Shown here: positions 45,827 through 54,433 of the stretch, in pieces | How the letters are laid out: each line of letters starts with the position of its first letter | How positions within the stretch are numbered: position 1 is the first letter of the stretch | Source: Palsa-506 sp963836355 | Lineage (GTDB): Bacteria > Actinomycetota > Actinomycetes > Streptosporangiales > Streptosporangiaceae | Assembly (NCBI GenBank): GCA_963836355.1 | Contig: CAWIJO010000014.1 | Span: forward strand, 186,001-250,000 | Direction of reading: 5' to 3' | DNA length: 64,000 bases | Notes under the pieces: model-generated | Database searches by the model: none | Told to the model about the DNA's origin: nothing | Seen by the model: only the letters and a program-made list of their open reading frames with translations | Position numbers and translations under genes: made by a program

Positions 45827-45961
45827 CTATCTGACACTTTCCCATAACCACATCGTGCAGAAATCGCGGGCTTCGCCGATTGCGGCCAGGGCGGCGAGTT
45901 CGCCGTGAAGCGCCCGGACGGCGGCCAGCGCCACCAGGTCCCGGTCCTCGCCGCTGCCCAT
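45827..45961 (-). CDS. 44-residue protein downstream of the resolvase
   Basis: MGSGEDRDLVALAAVRALHG ELAALAAIGEARDFCTMWLW ESVR. ATG 45961 has AGGAGG 6 nt upstream, one of the best ribosome sites in the region, and lies 20 bp after the resolvase stop. It is probably cotranscribed with the resolvase. A single amphipathic helix is predicted by eye. Function unknown. Confidence 0.5.
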   Translation of the reverse strand: MGSGEDRDLVALAAVRALHGELAALAAIGEARDFCTMWLWESVR

Positions 45962-45981
45962 TGGTGCCTCCTGTCCGAAGG

Positions 45982-46572
45982 CTAGCCAGCCACTGTCTGC
46001 AGGTGCCGGTACACCGATGCGCGGGAGACGCCGAGCGCCTTTGCGATCTGCGTAGGGCTCTCGCCGTTCTCCCGGCGGGCCCGGGCCGCGGCGAGCTTGT
46101 CCGCGTCCATGACGGTCGGCCGTCCGCCGACGTTGCCCTTGGCCCGGGCTGCTTTCAGGCCGGCCATGGTCCGCATGTGGATCTGGTCGCGCTCGAACTT
46201 GGCGAACGCGCTCAGGATCGTGAAAAATAGCTTGCCCGCGCCGGTCGGCTGGTAGTCGCCAACCAGCGTGCCCGCAAGGATGCGCAGGCCGATGCCGCGC
46301 TCGTGCAGGTCATCGGCGATCGTCAGTATCTCTTTGGTCGACCGGCCGAGCCGGTCCAGCTGCCACACGACGAGGGTGTCGCCCTCGCGGAGGTAGTCGA
46401 GCGCGGCCACCAGGCCCGGCCGGTCGCTGACCTGCTTGCGGCTCGAAACCGTGTCCGTGAAGATCCGCACCACGCCTGCATCGTTGAGCGCGTCTTCCTG
46501 CAGCTGCGCGTCCTGCGCGTCGGTGGAAACGCGGGCTAGCCCGACTAGGGTGCGGTGCTTGGTCGCTGTCAT
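45982..46572 (-). CDS. Serine recombinase, resolvase/invertase type
   Basis: 196 residues, the classic small serine recombinase. The catalytic Ser is in GLARVSTDAQDAQLQEDAL, with DTVSSRKQVSDRPGL, LVVWQLDRLGRSTKEIL (conserved DRLGRS) and GAGKLFFTILSAFAKFERDQ then IHMRTMAGL of the catalytic and dimer helix. The C-terminal HTH is ESPTQIAKALGVSRASVYRH. It catalyses site-specific resolution or inversion. Palindromes and repeats in the 255-bp region upstream are candidate target sites. Confidence 0.93.
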   Translation of the reverse strand: MTATKHRTLVGLARVSTDAQDAQLQEDALNDAGVVRIFTDTVSSRKQVSDRPGLVAALDYLREGDTLVVWQLDRLGRSTKEILTIADDLHERGIGLRILAGTLVGDYQPTGAGKLFFTILSAFAKFERDQIHMRTMAGLKAARAKGNVGGRPTVMDADKLAAARARRENGESPTQIAKALGVSRASVYRHLQTVAG

Positions 46573-46680
46573 GCGCCCTAGCGTCGCAGAACCGTCTCAC
46601 AACATCAAGCAACTTGAGCAAGTTTTTAGACGGGTTTTGAGACACGAATACGGGCCTCCTGGGTGCGCCCGGCCACCGTC

Positions 46681-46780
46681 TCAGAATCGATCGTTTCTGA
46701 ACAGGCGGGATCAGGGCTGTTCAGGAGCGCTCAGCCTCAGGACGGTGCAGCCGTCACGCTGGCACTCAGGAGCGCTCAGC
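46681..46780. promoter_or_regulatory. Palindrome and direct repeats between resolvase and HTH gene
   Basis: A 20-bp near-perfect palindrome at 46681-46700 (TCAGAATCGA/TCGTTTCTGA, 9 of 10 pairs) is followed by two identical 15-bp direct repeats TCAGGAGCGCTCAGC at 46721 and 46766, each with the self-complementary core GAGCGCTC. The layout (one core palindrome plus ordered accessory repeats, next to a resolvase) is what a res site would look like. An operator for the divergent pair is the alternative. Confidence 0.55.
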
Positions 46781-46828
46781 AAGGACACTGGACGGCAAGA
46801 GTCCCGATGGCGAGTGACCGGAGGTCAG

Positions 46829-47041
46829 GTGGCCGGCAAGCTACTGCAGCGCGGTGAGGCCGCTGAGCGGCTTCACGTCTCGCAGATGACAGTCCGGCGG
46901 CTCGCGCTGGCCGGCCACCTGGATGAGGTCAGGGTCGGCCAGCGAGCCATCCGGGTCACCGAAGACTCCGTTGAGCGGCACATCGCCACACGGCGCATCA
47001 CGAGGCACGGCGCCAGCGCACCAGGAAGCGATGCCGCTTGA
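46829..47041 (+). CDS. Excisionase-like helix-turn-helix protein
   Basis: 70 residues from GTG 46829 with GGAGG 4 nt upstream. LLQRGEAAERLHVSQMTVRR then LALAGHLDEVRVGQRAIRVT EDSVERHI is the MerR/excisionase-type winged helix of Xis/AlpA-like DNA-binding proteins. It lies divergent to the resolvase and could direct recombination at the sites between them. Confidence 0.78.
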   Translation: MAGKLLQRGEAAERLHVSQMTVRRLALAGHLDEVRVGQRAIRVTEDSVERHIATRRITRHGASAPGSDAA

Positions 47042-47068
47042 GCCTGTCTGCGTATCAATCTCGTCCCG

Positions 47069-48280
47069 CTAGCGGCCTCTGTGGTGATGGCGGACGGGCG
47101 TGATCGCGATGCCATCAGGCCTTTTCCCGACCGTGACCGGCGGCCCGGGGGTGTTGGTGGCGGTCCGGATCGGGATCACCATGTCGGCGCTGGTGACGTA
47201 GACAGTTTTCCCGTCGGGGGTAATCGCGATGGCAACAGCACCGTTTCCGAGCATGATCGGCGGGCCCGCGGTGTTGGTGGCGGTCGCGATCGGGGTCACC
47301 GTATCGCTGCTGACGACGTAGGCAGTTTCCCCGTCAGGCGTGAAAGCGATGCTATGGGGGTAGTTGCCGACTTTGATCGGCGGGCCTGGGGTGTTGGTAG
47401 CGGTCCGGATGGGGGTCACTGTCCCTGAGTCCTGATTGGTGACGTAGGCGGTCTTCCCGTTCGGGGTGATCGCGATGTTGGTGGGGTAGTTGCCGACTTT
47501 GATCGGCGGGCCCGCGGTGTTGGTAGCGGTCCGGATCGGGGTCACGGTGTCCCCGGGCCATGCCAAGTCGCCCGCATTGGTGACGTAGGCGGTCCGCCCG
47601 TTCGGGGTGATCGCGATGGCCCCAGGTTCGCGTCCGACCTTGATCGGCGGTCCGGCGGTGTTGGCAGCGGTATGGATGGGGGTCACCGTGCCCCGGGCTG
47701 TGTTCGGGATCTGGCTGGGGACGTAGGCGGTTCTGCCGTCCGGCGTGATCGCGATGCCGGACGGCTGCCTTGGGACCTTGATGGACGGTTCGGCAATATT
47801 AGTGGCGGTCGCGATCGGGGTCACCGTGTCCGCGTCGATGTTAACGACGTAAGCGGTCTTGCTGTCCGGCGTGATCGCGATGGCAATAGGCGAAGTCCCG
47901 GTCGGGATCGGCGGGAGCGCGGTGTTGGTGGCGGTAGCGATCGGGGTCACCGTACTAGCACTGGTATTGGCGACATAGGCGGTCCTCCCGTCGGGGGTTA
48001 TCGCGACAGCTTCGGGTCCGCTGCCGGTCGGGATCGGCGGGCCGGCGGTATTGGTGGCGGTCGCGATCGGGGTTACCGTGTCGGAGCCGTTATTGGCGAC
48101 ATAGGCAGTGACCGGGGTAGCCGGATCCGCCCGGGAGGCGGACGAGTTGGCCGCGGCCGTATCCGCCGCAGCCTGCGGCACGGGCGTGGAAAAGGCCAGC
48201 CCGGCTGCGAGCGAAATCAGGACACTGGAGATGATCCGCGGCCGAATCCCTCGCCCGGCCGTTGCACTTCCTGCTGACAT
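47069..48280 (-). CDS. Secreted YVTN-repeat beta-propeller protein
   Basis: 403 residues with a signal peptide (RPRIISSVLISLAAGLAFST, cleavage near AAADTA). About eight near-identical units of some 42 residues follow, each with the pattern TAYVxNxxSDTVTPIATATN then TAGPPIKVG and AIAITPDGK. This is the YVTN/YncE-type beta-propeller found in surface proteins and S-layer-like proteins of archaea and actinobacteria. Repeats within the gene are very similar at DNA level, suggesting recent unit expansion. Role: extracellular binding, inferred. Divergent from a second secreted repeat protein. Confidence 0.85.
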   Translation of the reverse strand: MSAGSATAGRGIRPRIISSVLISLAAGLAFSTPVPQAAADTAAANSSASRADPATPVTAYVANNGSDTVTPIATATNTAGPPIPTGSGPEAVAITPDGRTAYVANTSASTVTPIATATNTALPPIPTGTSPIAIAITPDSKTAYVVNIDADTVTPIATATNIAEPSIKVPRQPSGIAITPDGRTAYVPSQIPNTARGTVTPIHTAANTAGPPIKVGREPGAIAITPNGRTAYVTNAGDLAWPGDTVTPIRTATNTAGPPIKVGNYPTNIAITPNGKTAYVTNQDSGTVTPIRTATNTPGPPIKVGNYPHSIAFTPDGETAYVVSSDTVTPIATATNTAGPPIMLGNGAVAIAITPDGKTVYVTSADMVIPIRTATNTPGPPVTVGKRPDGIAITPVRHHHRGR

Positions 48281-48656
48281 GATTACCGTCCCCCCGACGC
48301 AGTGCTCAGCAAGCGCTAGATGCTACCTACTCTGAGCGGCAGATCAAACGTAGAAGGTAACTATAGGAAGGATGGTCTGCGGGAATAGCCGCAGGCAGGC
48401 GGCGTGTCCCTACGAAATGCGGTCTACTCGTGCTTACCGGGATATTGTCCTGCGCCCAGACAAATCTGGGCTCCGGTTTCGCCGTGCTACGGTACGGCCC
48501 GGATATTGATGTGACCGGCCGCGCCATCACCATGCCGGGCCGGTGCATTTGTTTCATTGCTCTCGGAAAAATGCCGTCCGCCTGACCTGCCCCATTTCAG
48601 GGTGCCGCTCGCGCGGAGCAGGCATACCGTCCTTCTCGCGTACGGGGGAATACGTT
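48281..48656. promoter_or_regulatory. 376-bp divergent intergenic region
   Basis: The space between two divergently transcribed secreted-protein genes must hold both promoters. It is less GC-rich than its surroundings (AGCGGCAGATCAAACGTAGA, AGGTAACTATAGGAAGGATG). GGGGGAATACGTT forms the ribosome site of the right-hand gene. No gene is seen. Confidence 0.45.
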
Positions 48657-49841
48657 ATGTATCCGAAACTGGCCGTCACGTCCGCTGCCACCATCGCGGC
48701 CGCCGTGATCGCAGCCGCGGGCCCGGGTGCCGCCCAGGCGGCACGAGCCGCCGTCGTGACTAACGTGCCATGCAGCGCCACCGCCCTGGCGAACGCCATC
48801 AGCAATGCGAGCGCCGGCGACACGCTGAACCTGGCACCGGTGTGCACCTACCGCCGGGCGGACCTGCCGGCCGTCAACGGCGACCTGGCCATCACGGGCA
48901 ACGGGGCCACCCTGAAAGAGGGCAGCGGCCTGGAAGAGGACTCCGGCACCCTCACGGTCACCAGCCTGAACCTCCGCAAGAGCGGGATCCTGGTAACCCG
49001 CGGCGGAGCGCTCACGGTGAACGGCGGCACTTTCAGCGGCGGCACCGCGGCCAACGGAGGCGCCATTGACGTGGACGCTCCCAACGCCGGCGCTCTCACG
49101 GTGCGCGGTGCCACCTTCACCGGGAACACGGCAACTGGCTTCGGCGGCGCGATCAACGACTACAGCTACGACAACGCGGACATCAGTGACTGCACGTTCA
49201 CCGGGAACCACGCCGGGAGCGCTGGCGGCGCCATCGCCGCCAGCCCGGACAACGAGATGAATCTGTCCGATGTCGTGGTCCGCGGCAACAGCGCCACGAC
49301 AGGCGGCGGCATCTACAACTTCACCACCATGACCATCTCCGGCAGCCGGATTTCCGGCAACCACGCCACCGGCCAGGGCGGCGGCATCTACACCCAAGCT
49401 GGCGTCGGCTTCGGGCCAGGTGCCGAAGAGGTGACCGGCACTGTCATCCGGGGCAACAGCGCGCAAGAGGGGGCCGGCATCTACAGCGACGAAGGGATCA
49501 CCGATATCACGGCCAGCACGATCGCCGGCAACGACGCCAGCGGCTCCGGCGGCGGCATCTACAGCAACGGCGGCCTTAATTACCCGAGCGGCACCGTGAA
49601 CCTCACGGACAGCAAAATCGGTCGCAACAGCGCCGGAGCAACTGGGGGCGGCATCTACAACCAGGGGCAGGCGGCTGTGGCTGCGGCCGGCACCACGATC
49701 TCCGGCAACACCGCGACCACCGGAGGCGGCGGCATCTACAACGGGCCCCTCGCCGTCGTCACGCTGACGGCCTCGCCCGTGCGCCGCAACCGGCCCGATA
49801 ACTGCGAGCCCGCCAGCTCGATCACGGGCTGCACCCGGTGA
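48657..49841 (+). CDS. Secreted right-handed beta-helix (Pmp-like repeat) protein
   Basis: 394 residues from ATG 48657. Signal peptide LAVTSAATIAAAVIAAAGPG then AAQA. The mature part starts like choice-of-anchor / right-handed beta-helix proteins (CSATALANAISNASAGDTLN) and contains many GGG(I/A)Y and GN-(S/T)A units (TTGGGIYNFTTMTISGSRIS then GNHATGQGGGIYTQ), as in chlamydial Pmp-type repeats. No anchor motif is visible at the C-terminus, which ends CEPASSITGCTR with two Cys. Extracellular surface or matrix role inferred. Confidence 0.82.
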   Translation: MYPKLAVTSAATIAAAVIAAAGPGAAQAARAAVVTNVPCSATALANAISNASAGDTLNLAPVCTYRRADLPAVNGDLAITGNGATLKEGSGLEEDSGTLTVTSLNLRKSGILVTRGGALTVNGGTFSGGTAANGGAIDVDAPNAGALTVRGATFTGNTATGFGGAINDYSYDNADISDCTFTGNHAGSAGGAIAASPDNEMNLSDVVVRGNSATTGGGIYNFTTMTISGSRISGNHATGQGGGIYTQAGVGFGPGAEEVTGTVIRGNSAQEGAGIYSDEGITDITASTIAGNDASGSGGGIYSNGGLNYPSGTVNLTDSKIGRNSAGATGGGIYNQGQAAVAAAGTTISGNTATTGGGGIYNGPLAVVTLTASPVRRNRPDNCEPASSITGCTR

Positions 49842-49948
49842 AGGCGGTCCGCTGGCCGCGGTGAGCGATCACGCCGGGTGGATCAGCAACTTCACAGAGG
49901 GCACTATGCCAGTGCTTTTCGATGATGTGTTCGCCTGCTCTACTTAGC

Positions 49949-50176
49949 ATGGTGGATGGCGTCGAGCGGCCGGACTGGTGGTTCTACCCGCTCGCGTGCC
50001 CGCGCGGGCATACCTGGGCGCCGGGCCTGGTGGTTGTGTCGTGGACTGTCTGCGGGTGCGCAGGCGGTGACGGGCACCTGCGGGTGCGGTGCGCCGAGCG
50101 CGGCTGCCGCTCGGTCTGGTACTCGCCGCCGCACCAGCCCGGGACCGAGGTCACCGGCCGCCCGGCTAGCGCATGA
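49949..50176 (+). CDS. Small Cys-rich zinc-binding-like protein
   Basis: 75 residues from ATG 49949: MVDGVERPDWWFYPLACPRG HTWAPGLVVVSWTVCGC, then GHLRVRCAERGCRSVWYSPP. Cys/His pairs (C-x3-H, C-x-C, C-x4-C) suggest one or two zinc sites. Short proteins of this kind are frequent in actinomycete mobile elements. No function is known. Confidence 0.55.
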   Translation: MVDGVERPDWWFYPLACPRGHTWAPGLVVVSWTVCGCAGGDGHLRVRCAERGCRSVWYSPPHQPGTEVTGRPASA

Positions 50177-50345
50177 ATGAACTGCATCCGGCGGGGCAAT
50201 TGCCTGCTGCGCGGCCCAGGGATGCGACCGGCACGACTGGTCGACCCCCACCTGCCGTCAGGGGTGCCCTGGGCCGCGTTCAATACGAACGCCCCGCCAG
50301 CCGTAGCCAGCAGGGCGCCTTGCAAGCTGAGTGGCGCAAGCCCGG

Positions 50346-50810
50346 CTAGCAGACCTTAACGTGGTTGACCTCGCCAGGGTCAGAGTAGGAGCACCGGGAC
50401 TTCACCACGCCGGTGGCGTTCTTGAGCGTCGCCCGGTCGCCATCGTTGTTCCACACATAGGCCCTGCGGCGCTGGTAGCGGTTCGACTGCGTGTTGTGCC
50501 CCCGGCCGGTGCGGATCTTGACGTAGGCGTGAGCGCCGAGTCGGTACGTCCCGAACGTGTAGACGTGACCTGACCTGTCCCGCAGGGTCCAGCCGGTCAG
50601 CGTGACCGCGTGCCCGGAGCGGTTGTGCAGCTTCACCCACTCGGCGTTCAGGCTGGCGTTGGAGCGGTTGTCCGGGCCGGGCGAGTTGTAAAAGATCTTG
50701 CGGATTACGACCGCGGGACGGCGCTGGGCGCTGGAGGCGAGCGCCGGGGCGGCGGCGAGGAGCGGGAGGGCTAAGGCTGCGGCGGCGAGGATGGCGGCGG
50801 TCTTCTTCAT
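50346..50810 (-). CDS. Secreted lamin-tail-domain protein
   Basis: 154 residues. Signal peptide KKTAAILAAAALALPLLAAA (ALAS cleavage), then a lamin-tail domain: VVIRKIFYNSPGPDNRSNAS, LNAEWVKLHNRSGHAVTLTG, WTLRDRSGHVYTFGTYRLG. The LTD fold is an Ig-like domain of extracellular enzymes and adhesins. Two Cys near the C-terminus could bond. It is the last gene of a minus-strand series that starts with the transfer genes, though it is separated by 154 bp. Confidence 0.82.
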   Translation of the reverse strand: MKKTAAILAAAALALPLLAAAPALASSAQRRPAVVIRKIFYNSPGPDNRSNASLNAEWVKLHNRSGHAVTLTGWTLRDRSGHVYTFGTYRLGAHAYVKIRTGRGHNTQSNRYQRRRAYVWNNDGDRATLKNATGVVKSRCSYSDPGEVNHVKVC

Positions 50811-50963
50811 GGCTCATACGCTAGACGGGAGACGGTGCGGCGTGAAGGCGGCCCGGAGCGCTGTCCGCAGACGCATGGCTAGCGCACCAGCCTCCCCTCC
50901 TTGCTGTGGTGCTGGCCTGTCTCGGCCCGCGGGTCAAGCGCGGGCCGGGAGCGCCTGACTTGC

Positions 50964-51377
50964 CTAGGTGCCGGAATCCTGCACCCATGCCCGCAGGGCC
51001 TGGCCGTCAGCCCGCGGGATGCCGCGGCGTCCCGCGGCATCCCGCTCGACGTGGCCGCGCAGGACCAGCGGTACCGCCTCGTCTGGTCCGGCGGGCAGGG
51101 CCCGGATTACCGGGGCCGGCAGCGCCGCTGAGCGCCGCGCTGGCGGCAGGGCCCGTGCGGGCTCCGCGCTAGCCGGGGCCAGGCGGCCCGGCCGGTCCCG
51201 GTGCAGCACGTAGGCCAGGTGCGCGATGCCCGCGGCGCCGAGCACGGACGCCACGGCGATGATGGCCCAGAACAGCGACTCGACCACCTGGCCGATGATG
51301 ACGGCCAGGACGGCAGCGAGCACGGCCAGGAACATGCCGGACTCGTCCGGGCAGTGGGCGTGACAAATCTTGGTCAT
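50964..51377 (-). CDS. Membrane protein of the transfer module
   Basis: 137 residues from ATG 51377, which overlaps the preceding TGA (ATGA). Two membrane segments (GMFLAVLAAVLAVIIGQVVE, FWAIIAVASVLGAAGIAHLA) follow a short Cys/His start (ICHAHCPDES). The C-terminal half is Pro/Arg/Ala-rich and cytosolic. The family is unknown; coupling to the neighbour suggests a joint role in conjugation. Confidence 0.6.
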   Translation of the reverse strand: MTKICHAHCPDESGMFLAVLAAVLAVIIGQVVESLFWAIIAVASVLGAAGIAHLAYVLHRDRPGRLAPASAEPARALPPARRSAALPAPVIRALPAGPDEAVPLVLRGHVERDAAGRRGIPRADGQALRAWVQDSGT

Positions 51378-51607
51378 GACTTGTCCTTCCGGGTGGCGCC
51401 GCGGATCGCGGCGGCGGCCTTGTGGACCTGCTTGCTGCCGAGCACCTGGCGGGAGCCGGTGCCCTTGCACCGCCAGCACCGCCGGAACCGCCGGCCGCCG
51501 CGTTTCTTGCCGGTGCCGTTGCACCGGCCGCAGTCAGCGAACGGGCGGAAGTAGGCACGCCACAGCCAGACGGAAATGACAGCGGCGATGATCGCGAACC
51601 AGCCCAT
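51374..51607 (-). CDS. Small membrane protein with CxxCxGxG motif
   Basis: 77 residues: one N-terminal membrane helix (MGWFAIIAAVISVWLWRAYF), then a DnaJ-type zinc module CGRCNGTGKKRGG and CWRCKGTGSRQ with two CxxCxGTG pairs. Such short single-span zinc proteins are typical passengers of actinomycete integrative conjugative elements. It starts 3 bp after the upstream gene and overlaps the downstream one by 4 bases. Confidence 0.7.
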   Translation of the reverse strand: MGWFAIIAAVISVWLWRAYFRPFADCGRCNGTGKKRGGRRFRRCWRCKGTGSRQVLGSKQVHKAAAAIRGATRKDKS

Positions 51608-51610
51608 TGC

Positions 51611-52141
51611 TCAGTCCTCTCCTGCCATCTCGGCGCCGCGGTCGACGCCCTCGCGGTACGCCTCGCACACCGGGCGGGCGCAGTCCTCGTCACGGCACTT
51701 GCGGTAGTCGTGCGCCTGCCGCGGTGCCCGGCCAGCGGGCGCCTTCTCCTTGGCGCGGCGCTTGCGCCTGCCCTCGTCCTCCCGGGTCCGCCTCGCGCGC
51801 CGCGCCGCGGTCTCCTTCTCGCGCCTCGCGCGCCTGGCCGTGACCTCCCGGGCCCGCTCGGCCGCGGCCTTCTTGCGCTTCTCCTCAGCTGCCGCGCGGC
51901 GCGTGCCGGCGGCCTTGCGCTTCCTGAAGTCGGTCTTGACGGTGCAGACGTGGCCGAGCGGATTGGAGTAGGACTTGCCGCACGTCTTGCAGGTGGCCAG
52001 CGACGCGCTCGCCTTCGGCTTCAGCCGCATGCGGCCCTTCGGGTTGCGGACCGTGCAGACATGACCGAGCGGGCTGGAGTAGCTCTTGCGGCACCGGCCG
52101 CACCGGAACAGGCCGCCCTTGAACTGCAGCTTCAGCGGCAT
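51611..52141 (-). CDS. Zinc-finger protein with long Arg/Lys/Glu helix
   Basis: 176 residues from ATG 52141. Two repeats of the form CGRCRKSYSSPLGHVCTV and CKTCGKSYSNPLGHVCTV are C2HC-like fingers. A 70-residue highly charged helix (AERAREVTARRARREKETAA and onward) and a final Cys cluster (CRDEDCARPVC) follow. It may bind element DNA. The family is seen in actinomycete mobile elements but is uncharacterised. Confidence 0.62.
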   Translation of the reverse strand: MPLKLQFKGGLFRCGRCRKSYSSPLGHVCTVRNPKGRMRLKPKASASLATCKTCGKSYSNPLGHVCTVKTDFRKRKAAGTRRAAAEEKRKKAAAERAREVTARRARREKETAARRARRTREDEGRRKRRAKEKAPAGRAPRQAHDYRKCRDEDCARPVCEAYREGVDRGAEMAGED

Positions 52142-52304
52142 GGCAGGCCCGCTACAAAGTCGCGGTGCCGCGACAGGCGCTGACCTGCGCAAACCTGGCC
52201 TGCCGCTACACGACGATCCCGGCCAGGCCGTCTGACCTGCGATGTTGCGATGTAGCGGCCAGCGCCGCGACGGCCGCCAGATCGCCGATCCGGCCGGATC
52301 CCGG

Positions 52305-54362
52305 TCATTGCGCTGCCTGCTCAACCGCTACACGACGGAAGCCCTTGAGCACGGCGCCGTCCATCCGCACGTCAACCGACTTCACGCCGAGACTGCGGCA
52401 CTGCGCGGACAGCGCCTCCGCCGCAGCGTCGGCCCAGCGGTCCGGGAACCGCCCGGCGAGCCGGTCAGCGGCAGCGCCCCAGTGCATCCCGGCGTCGGCG
52501 CCGAACACGGTCAGCAGGTCGGCCAGCACATCCCGCGCGGGCCCGGCTTCCTCGTCCAGGCCGAGCGCGTAACCGGACAGCACGCCCGCGTGCTCGCGCA
52601 TCACCCGCGCCCGGGCGGCGATCTTCTCCGACGCGGGCAGGTCCAGGTAATAGGTGCGGATGACCTGCGGCTCGCCGTCAGCCTTCAGCCAGCCCAGACC
52701 GGCATCAGCCTTGGCCCGGAAGATCGCCGCGTTGTACCCGGCCTTGTACGCACCGGTGCCCAGCACCAGGTCGTTCGCCAGGTAGTCGGGGACCTTGAGG
52801 CAGAACCGGCCGGTCACCACGCCGCTGATCGCGGTCGGCAGCGAGTCCTTGTCCGGGCGCTGCGTCGAGATCACGATGATGATCCCGTAGGCACGGGCCA
52901 GCCGCATCGTGTGCGCCAGGTCCTCTGCCGTCTGGCCGCCGTGCTCCGGGTGCAGGAAGATCACCTGTGCCTCGTCGAAGATCGCCACGATGGGCCGCAG
53001 GCCGCGGTAACGCAGGGCCAGGTCACGGGTCAGCTTCCCGTCCGGCTTGGCCTCCTTCGGCAGCTTCTTGAACCGGGCCGAACGGCGCTCCAGCTCAGCG
53101 CGGAGCATGCGCGCCGAGTCGGCCGCGTAGGCAACCGCCTCGTCATCAAGGCCGGAGCAGTAGCGGTGGCAGACCTGCGCGAACGGCTCCAGGTCGCCCT
53201 TCCCGGCCTGCTCGTGAATCCACAGGTCGCATACCGGGTCCAGCGCCGCGGCGGCAGCAATGTCACGTACTGCCGCCGTCTTCCCCTGGCCCGGGGACGC
53301 GCCGATCAGGTAGTTGACCTCAAACAGCGGGATGGCGACCGGCCGCAGCCGCGGGTCAGTGCCGAACGGCACCGAGCCGAAGACATCAGCCGTCCCGGCC
53401 TTCGCCAGCGGGTGCTTCGGCAGCTTCTGCTTGCTGATGTCGTGGAACCCGACCCACAGCGACAGCCGGCCCTCATGCTCGGCAGGCACGCCTTCCGGCC
53501 ACGTCGCCGACAGCGGCCTGCGCAGCCCGGACGCCAGCTCCGGCCGCCGGGCGATGATGTGCCCGGCGGTCACGCCGCGGGGCAGGTCAAGCTGAACGCC
53601 CCACCCGGGCCCGTCACGCATCACCGGCGAGACGAACGTGATCCCGCGGCCATCCTTGATCGCCGCGTTGATGCCCGCGATGCCCAGCGAGCCCAGAGCA
53701 TCGGTGATGCTGCCCTGCGTCGGCTCGGAGTACTGCGGCGGGATGACCGCCGGGGAGATGATCCAGTGCCCGTCCGGGCGCCCCGCGCGGGCAAGCAGCA
53801 GCACTGCCGCGGCCCCCACCGCGGCCCACGACCACCACGCGCCGAACACGGCCAGCACCGCGGCAGCTATCGCCACCGCGGCCAGCTCGGCGGCCAGCAG
53901 CATCCCCCGGACCTTCCGGGTCTGCTTGGCCTCCTTGTGCAGCGACCGCCACTCGCGGCTGTCCCCGGCGATCACCGCGTCGGCCCGCAGGTCGTGCTGC
54001 TCGAGCAGCCACCACCAGTGCACCTGCCTGGCGGACACGCGGGCGACGCCGACCACGCCCCACACCAGCAGCGCCAGGACGTACAGCGGGAACCGCAGGC
54101 CGTGATACCGGCTGCGGTGCCACTGCAGGCCGGCGAACGCCGCCACGGTGCCGCGGATGTTCTGCCGCCGCAGCACCAGCGGGATGATCGGCCGGCGCTC
54201 GCCGTCCCCGCTGGTGATGTCCGCGTAAATGACCGGCGGCGGCGGTGCGCCTCCGCCCGCGGCAGCGGCCTCGGGAAGGGCCGGGAACGCTCCGGGTGCG
54301 CCGTCCGGGCGCAGCGGCACGATCTCCGCGTTGCCCTCGCGGTCGCCGGGCTCGGTTGACAT
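52305..54362 (-). CDS. FtsK/SpoIIIE-type DNA translocase (conjugative transfer)
   Basis: 685 residues. Two membrane segments near residues 70-180 (YVLALLVWGVVGVARV, LLAAELAAVAIAAAVLAVFG) precede an FtsK-type ATPase: Walker A IGASPGQGKTAAVRDIAAA, Walker B PIVAIFDEAQVIFL, sensor ARAYGIIIVISTQRPDKDSL. In actinomycetes such proteins (TraB/TraSA) move double-stranded DNA between hyphae through a hexameric pore. It lacks the gamma domain of chromosomal FtsK. Together with the flanking DUF2637 protein it defines a conjugation module. Confidence 0.9.
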   Translation of the reverse strand: MSTEPGDREGNAEIVPLRPDGAPGAFPALPEAAAAGGGAPPPPVIYADITSGDGERRPIIPLVLRRQNIRGTVAAFAGLQWHRSRYHGLRFPLYVLALLVWGVVGVARVSARQVHWWWLLEQHDLRADAVIAGDSREWRSLHKEAKQTRKVRGMLLAAELAAVAIAAAVLAVFGAWWSWAAVGAAAVLLLARAGRPDGHWIISPAVIPPQYSEPTQGSITDALGSLGIAGINAAIKDGRGITFVSPVMRDGPGWGVQLDLPRGVTAGHIIARRPELASGLRRPLSATWPEGVPAEHEGRLSLWVGFHDISKQKLPKHPLAKAGTADVFGSVPFGTDPRLRPVAIPLFEVNYLIGASPGQGKTAAVRDIAAAAALDPVCDLWIHEQAGKGDLEPFAQVCHRYCSGLDDEAVAYAADSARMLRAELERRSARFKKLPKEAKPDGKLTRDLALRYRGLRPIVAIFDEAQVIFLHPEHGGQTAEDLAHTMRLARAYGIIIVISTQRPDKDSLPTAISGVVTGRFCLKVPDYLANDLVLGTGAYKAGYNAAIFRAKADAGLGWLKADGEPQVIRTYYLDLPASEKIAARARVMREHAGVLSGYALGLDEEAGPARDVLADLLTVFGADAGMHWGAAADRLAGRFPDRWADAAAEALSAQCRSLGVKSVDVRMDGAVLKGFRRVAVEQAAQ

Positions 54363-54433
54363 GATGATCTCCTCATTTCGGTGAGCTGGCGCCGGGTCTG
54401 TCTTGGTAGGGCGGCCCGGCGCCGGGACGGTTT

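Noticed and set aside
45451..45837. A 128-codon minus-strand frame
   Set aside because: It overlaps the plus-strand coupled ORF and has no ribosome site or family.
47081..48277. Plus-strand frames opposite the beta-propeller gene
   Set aside because: They mirror its repeats and have no start signals; the minus-strand protein has a signal peptide and regular YVTN units.
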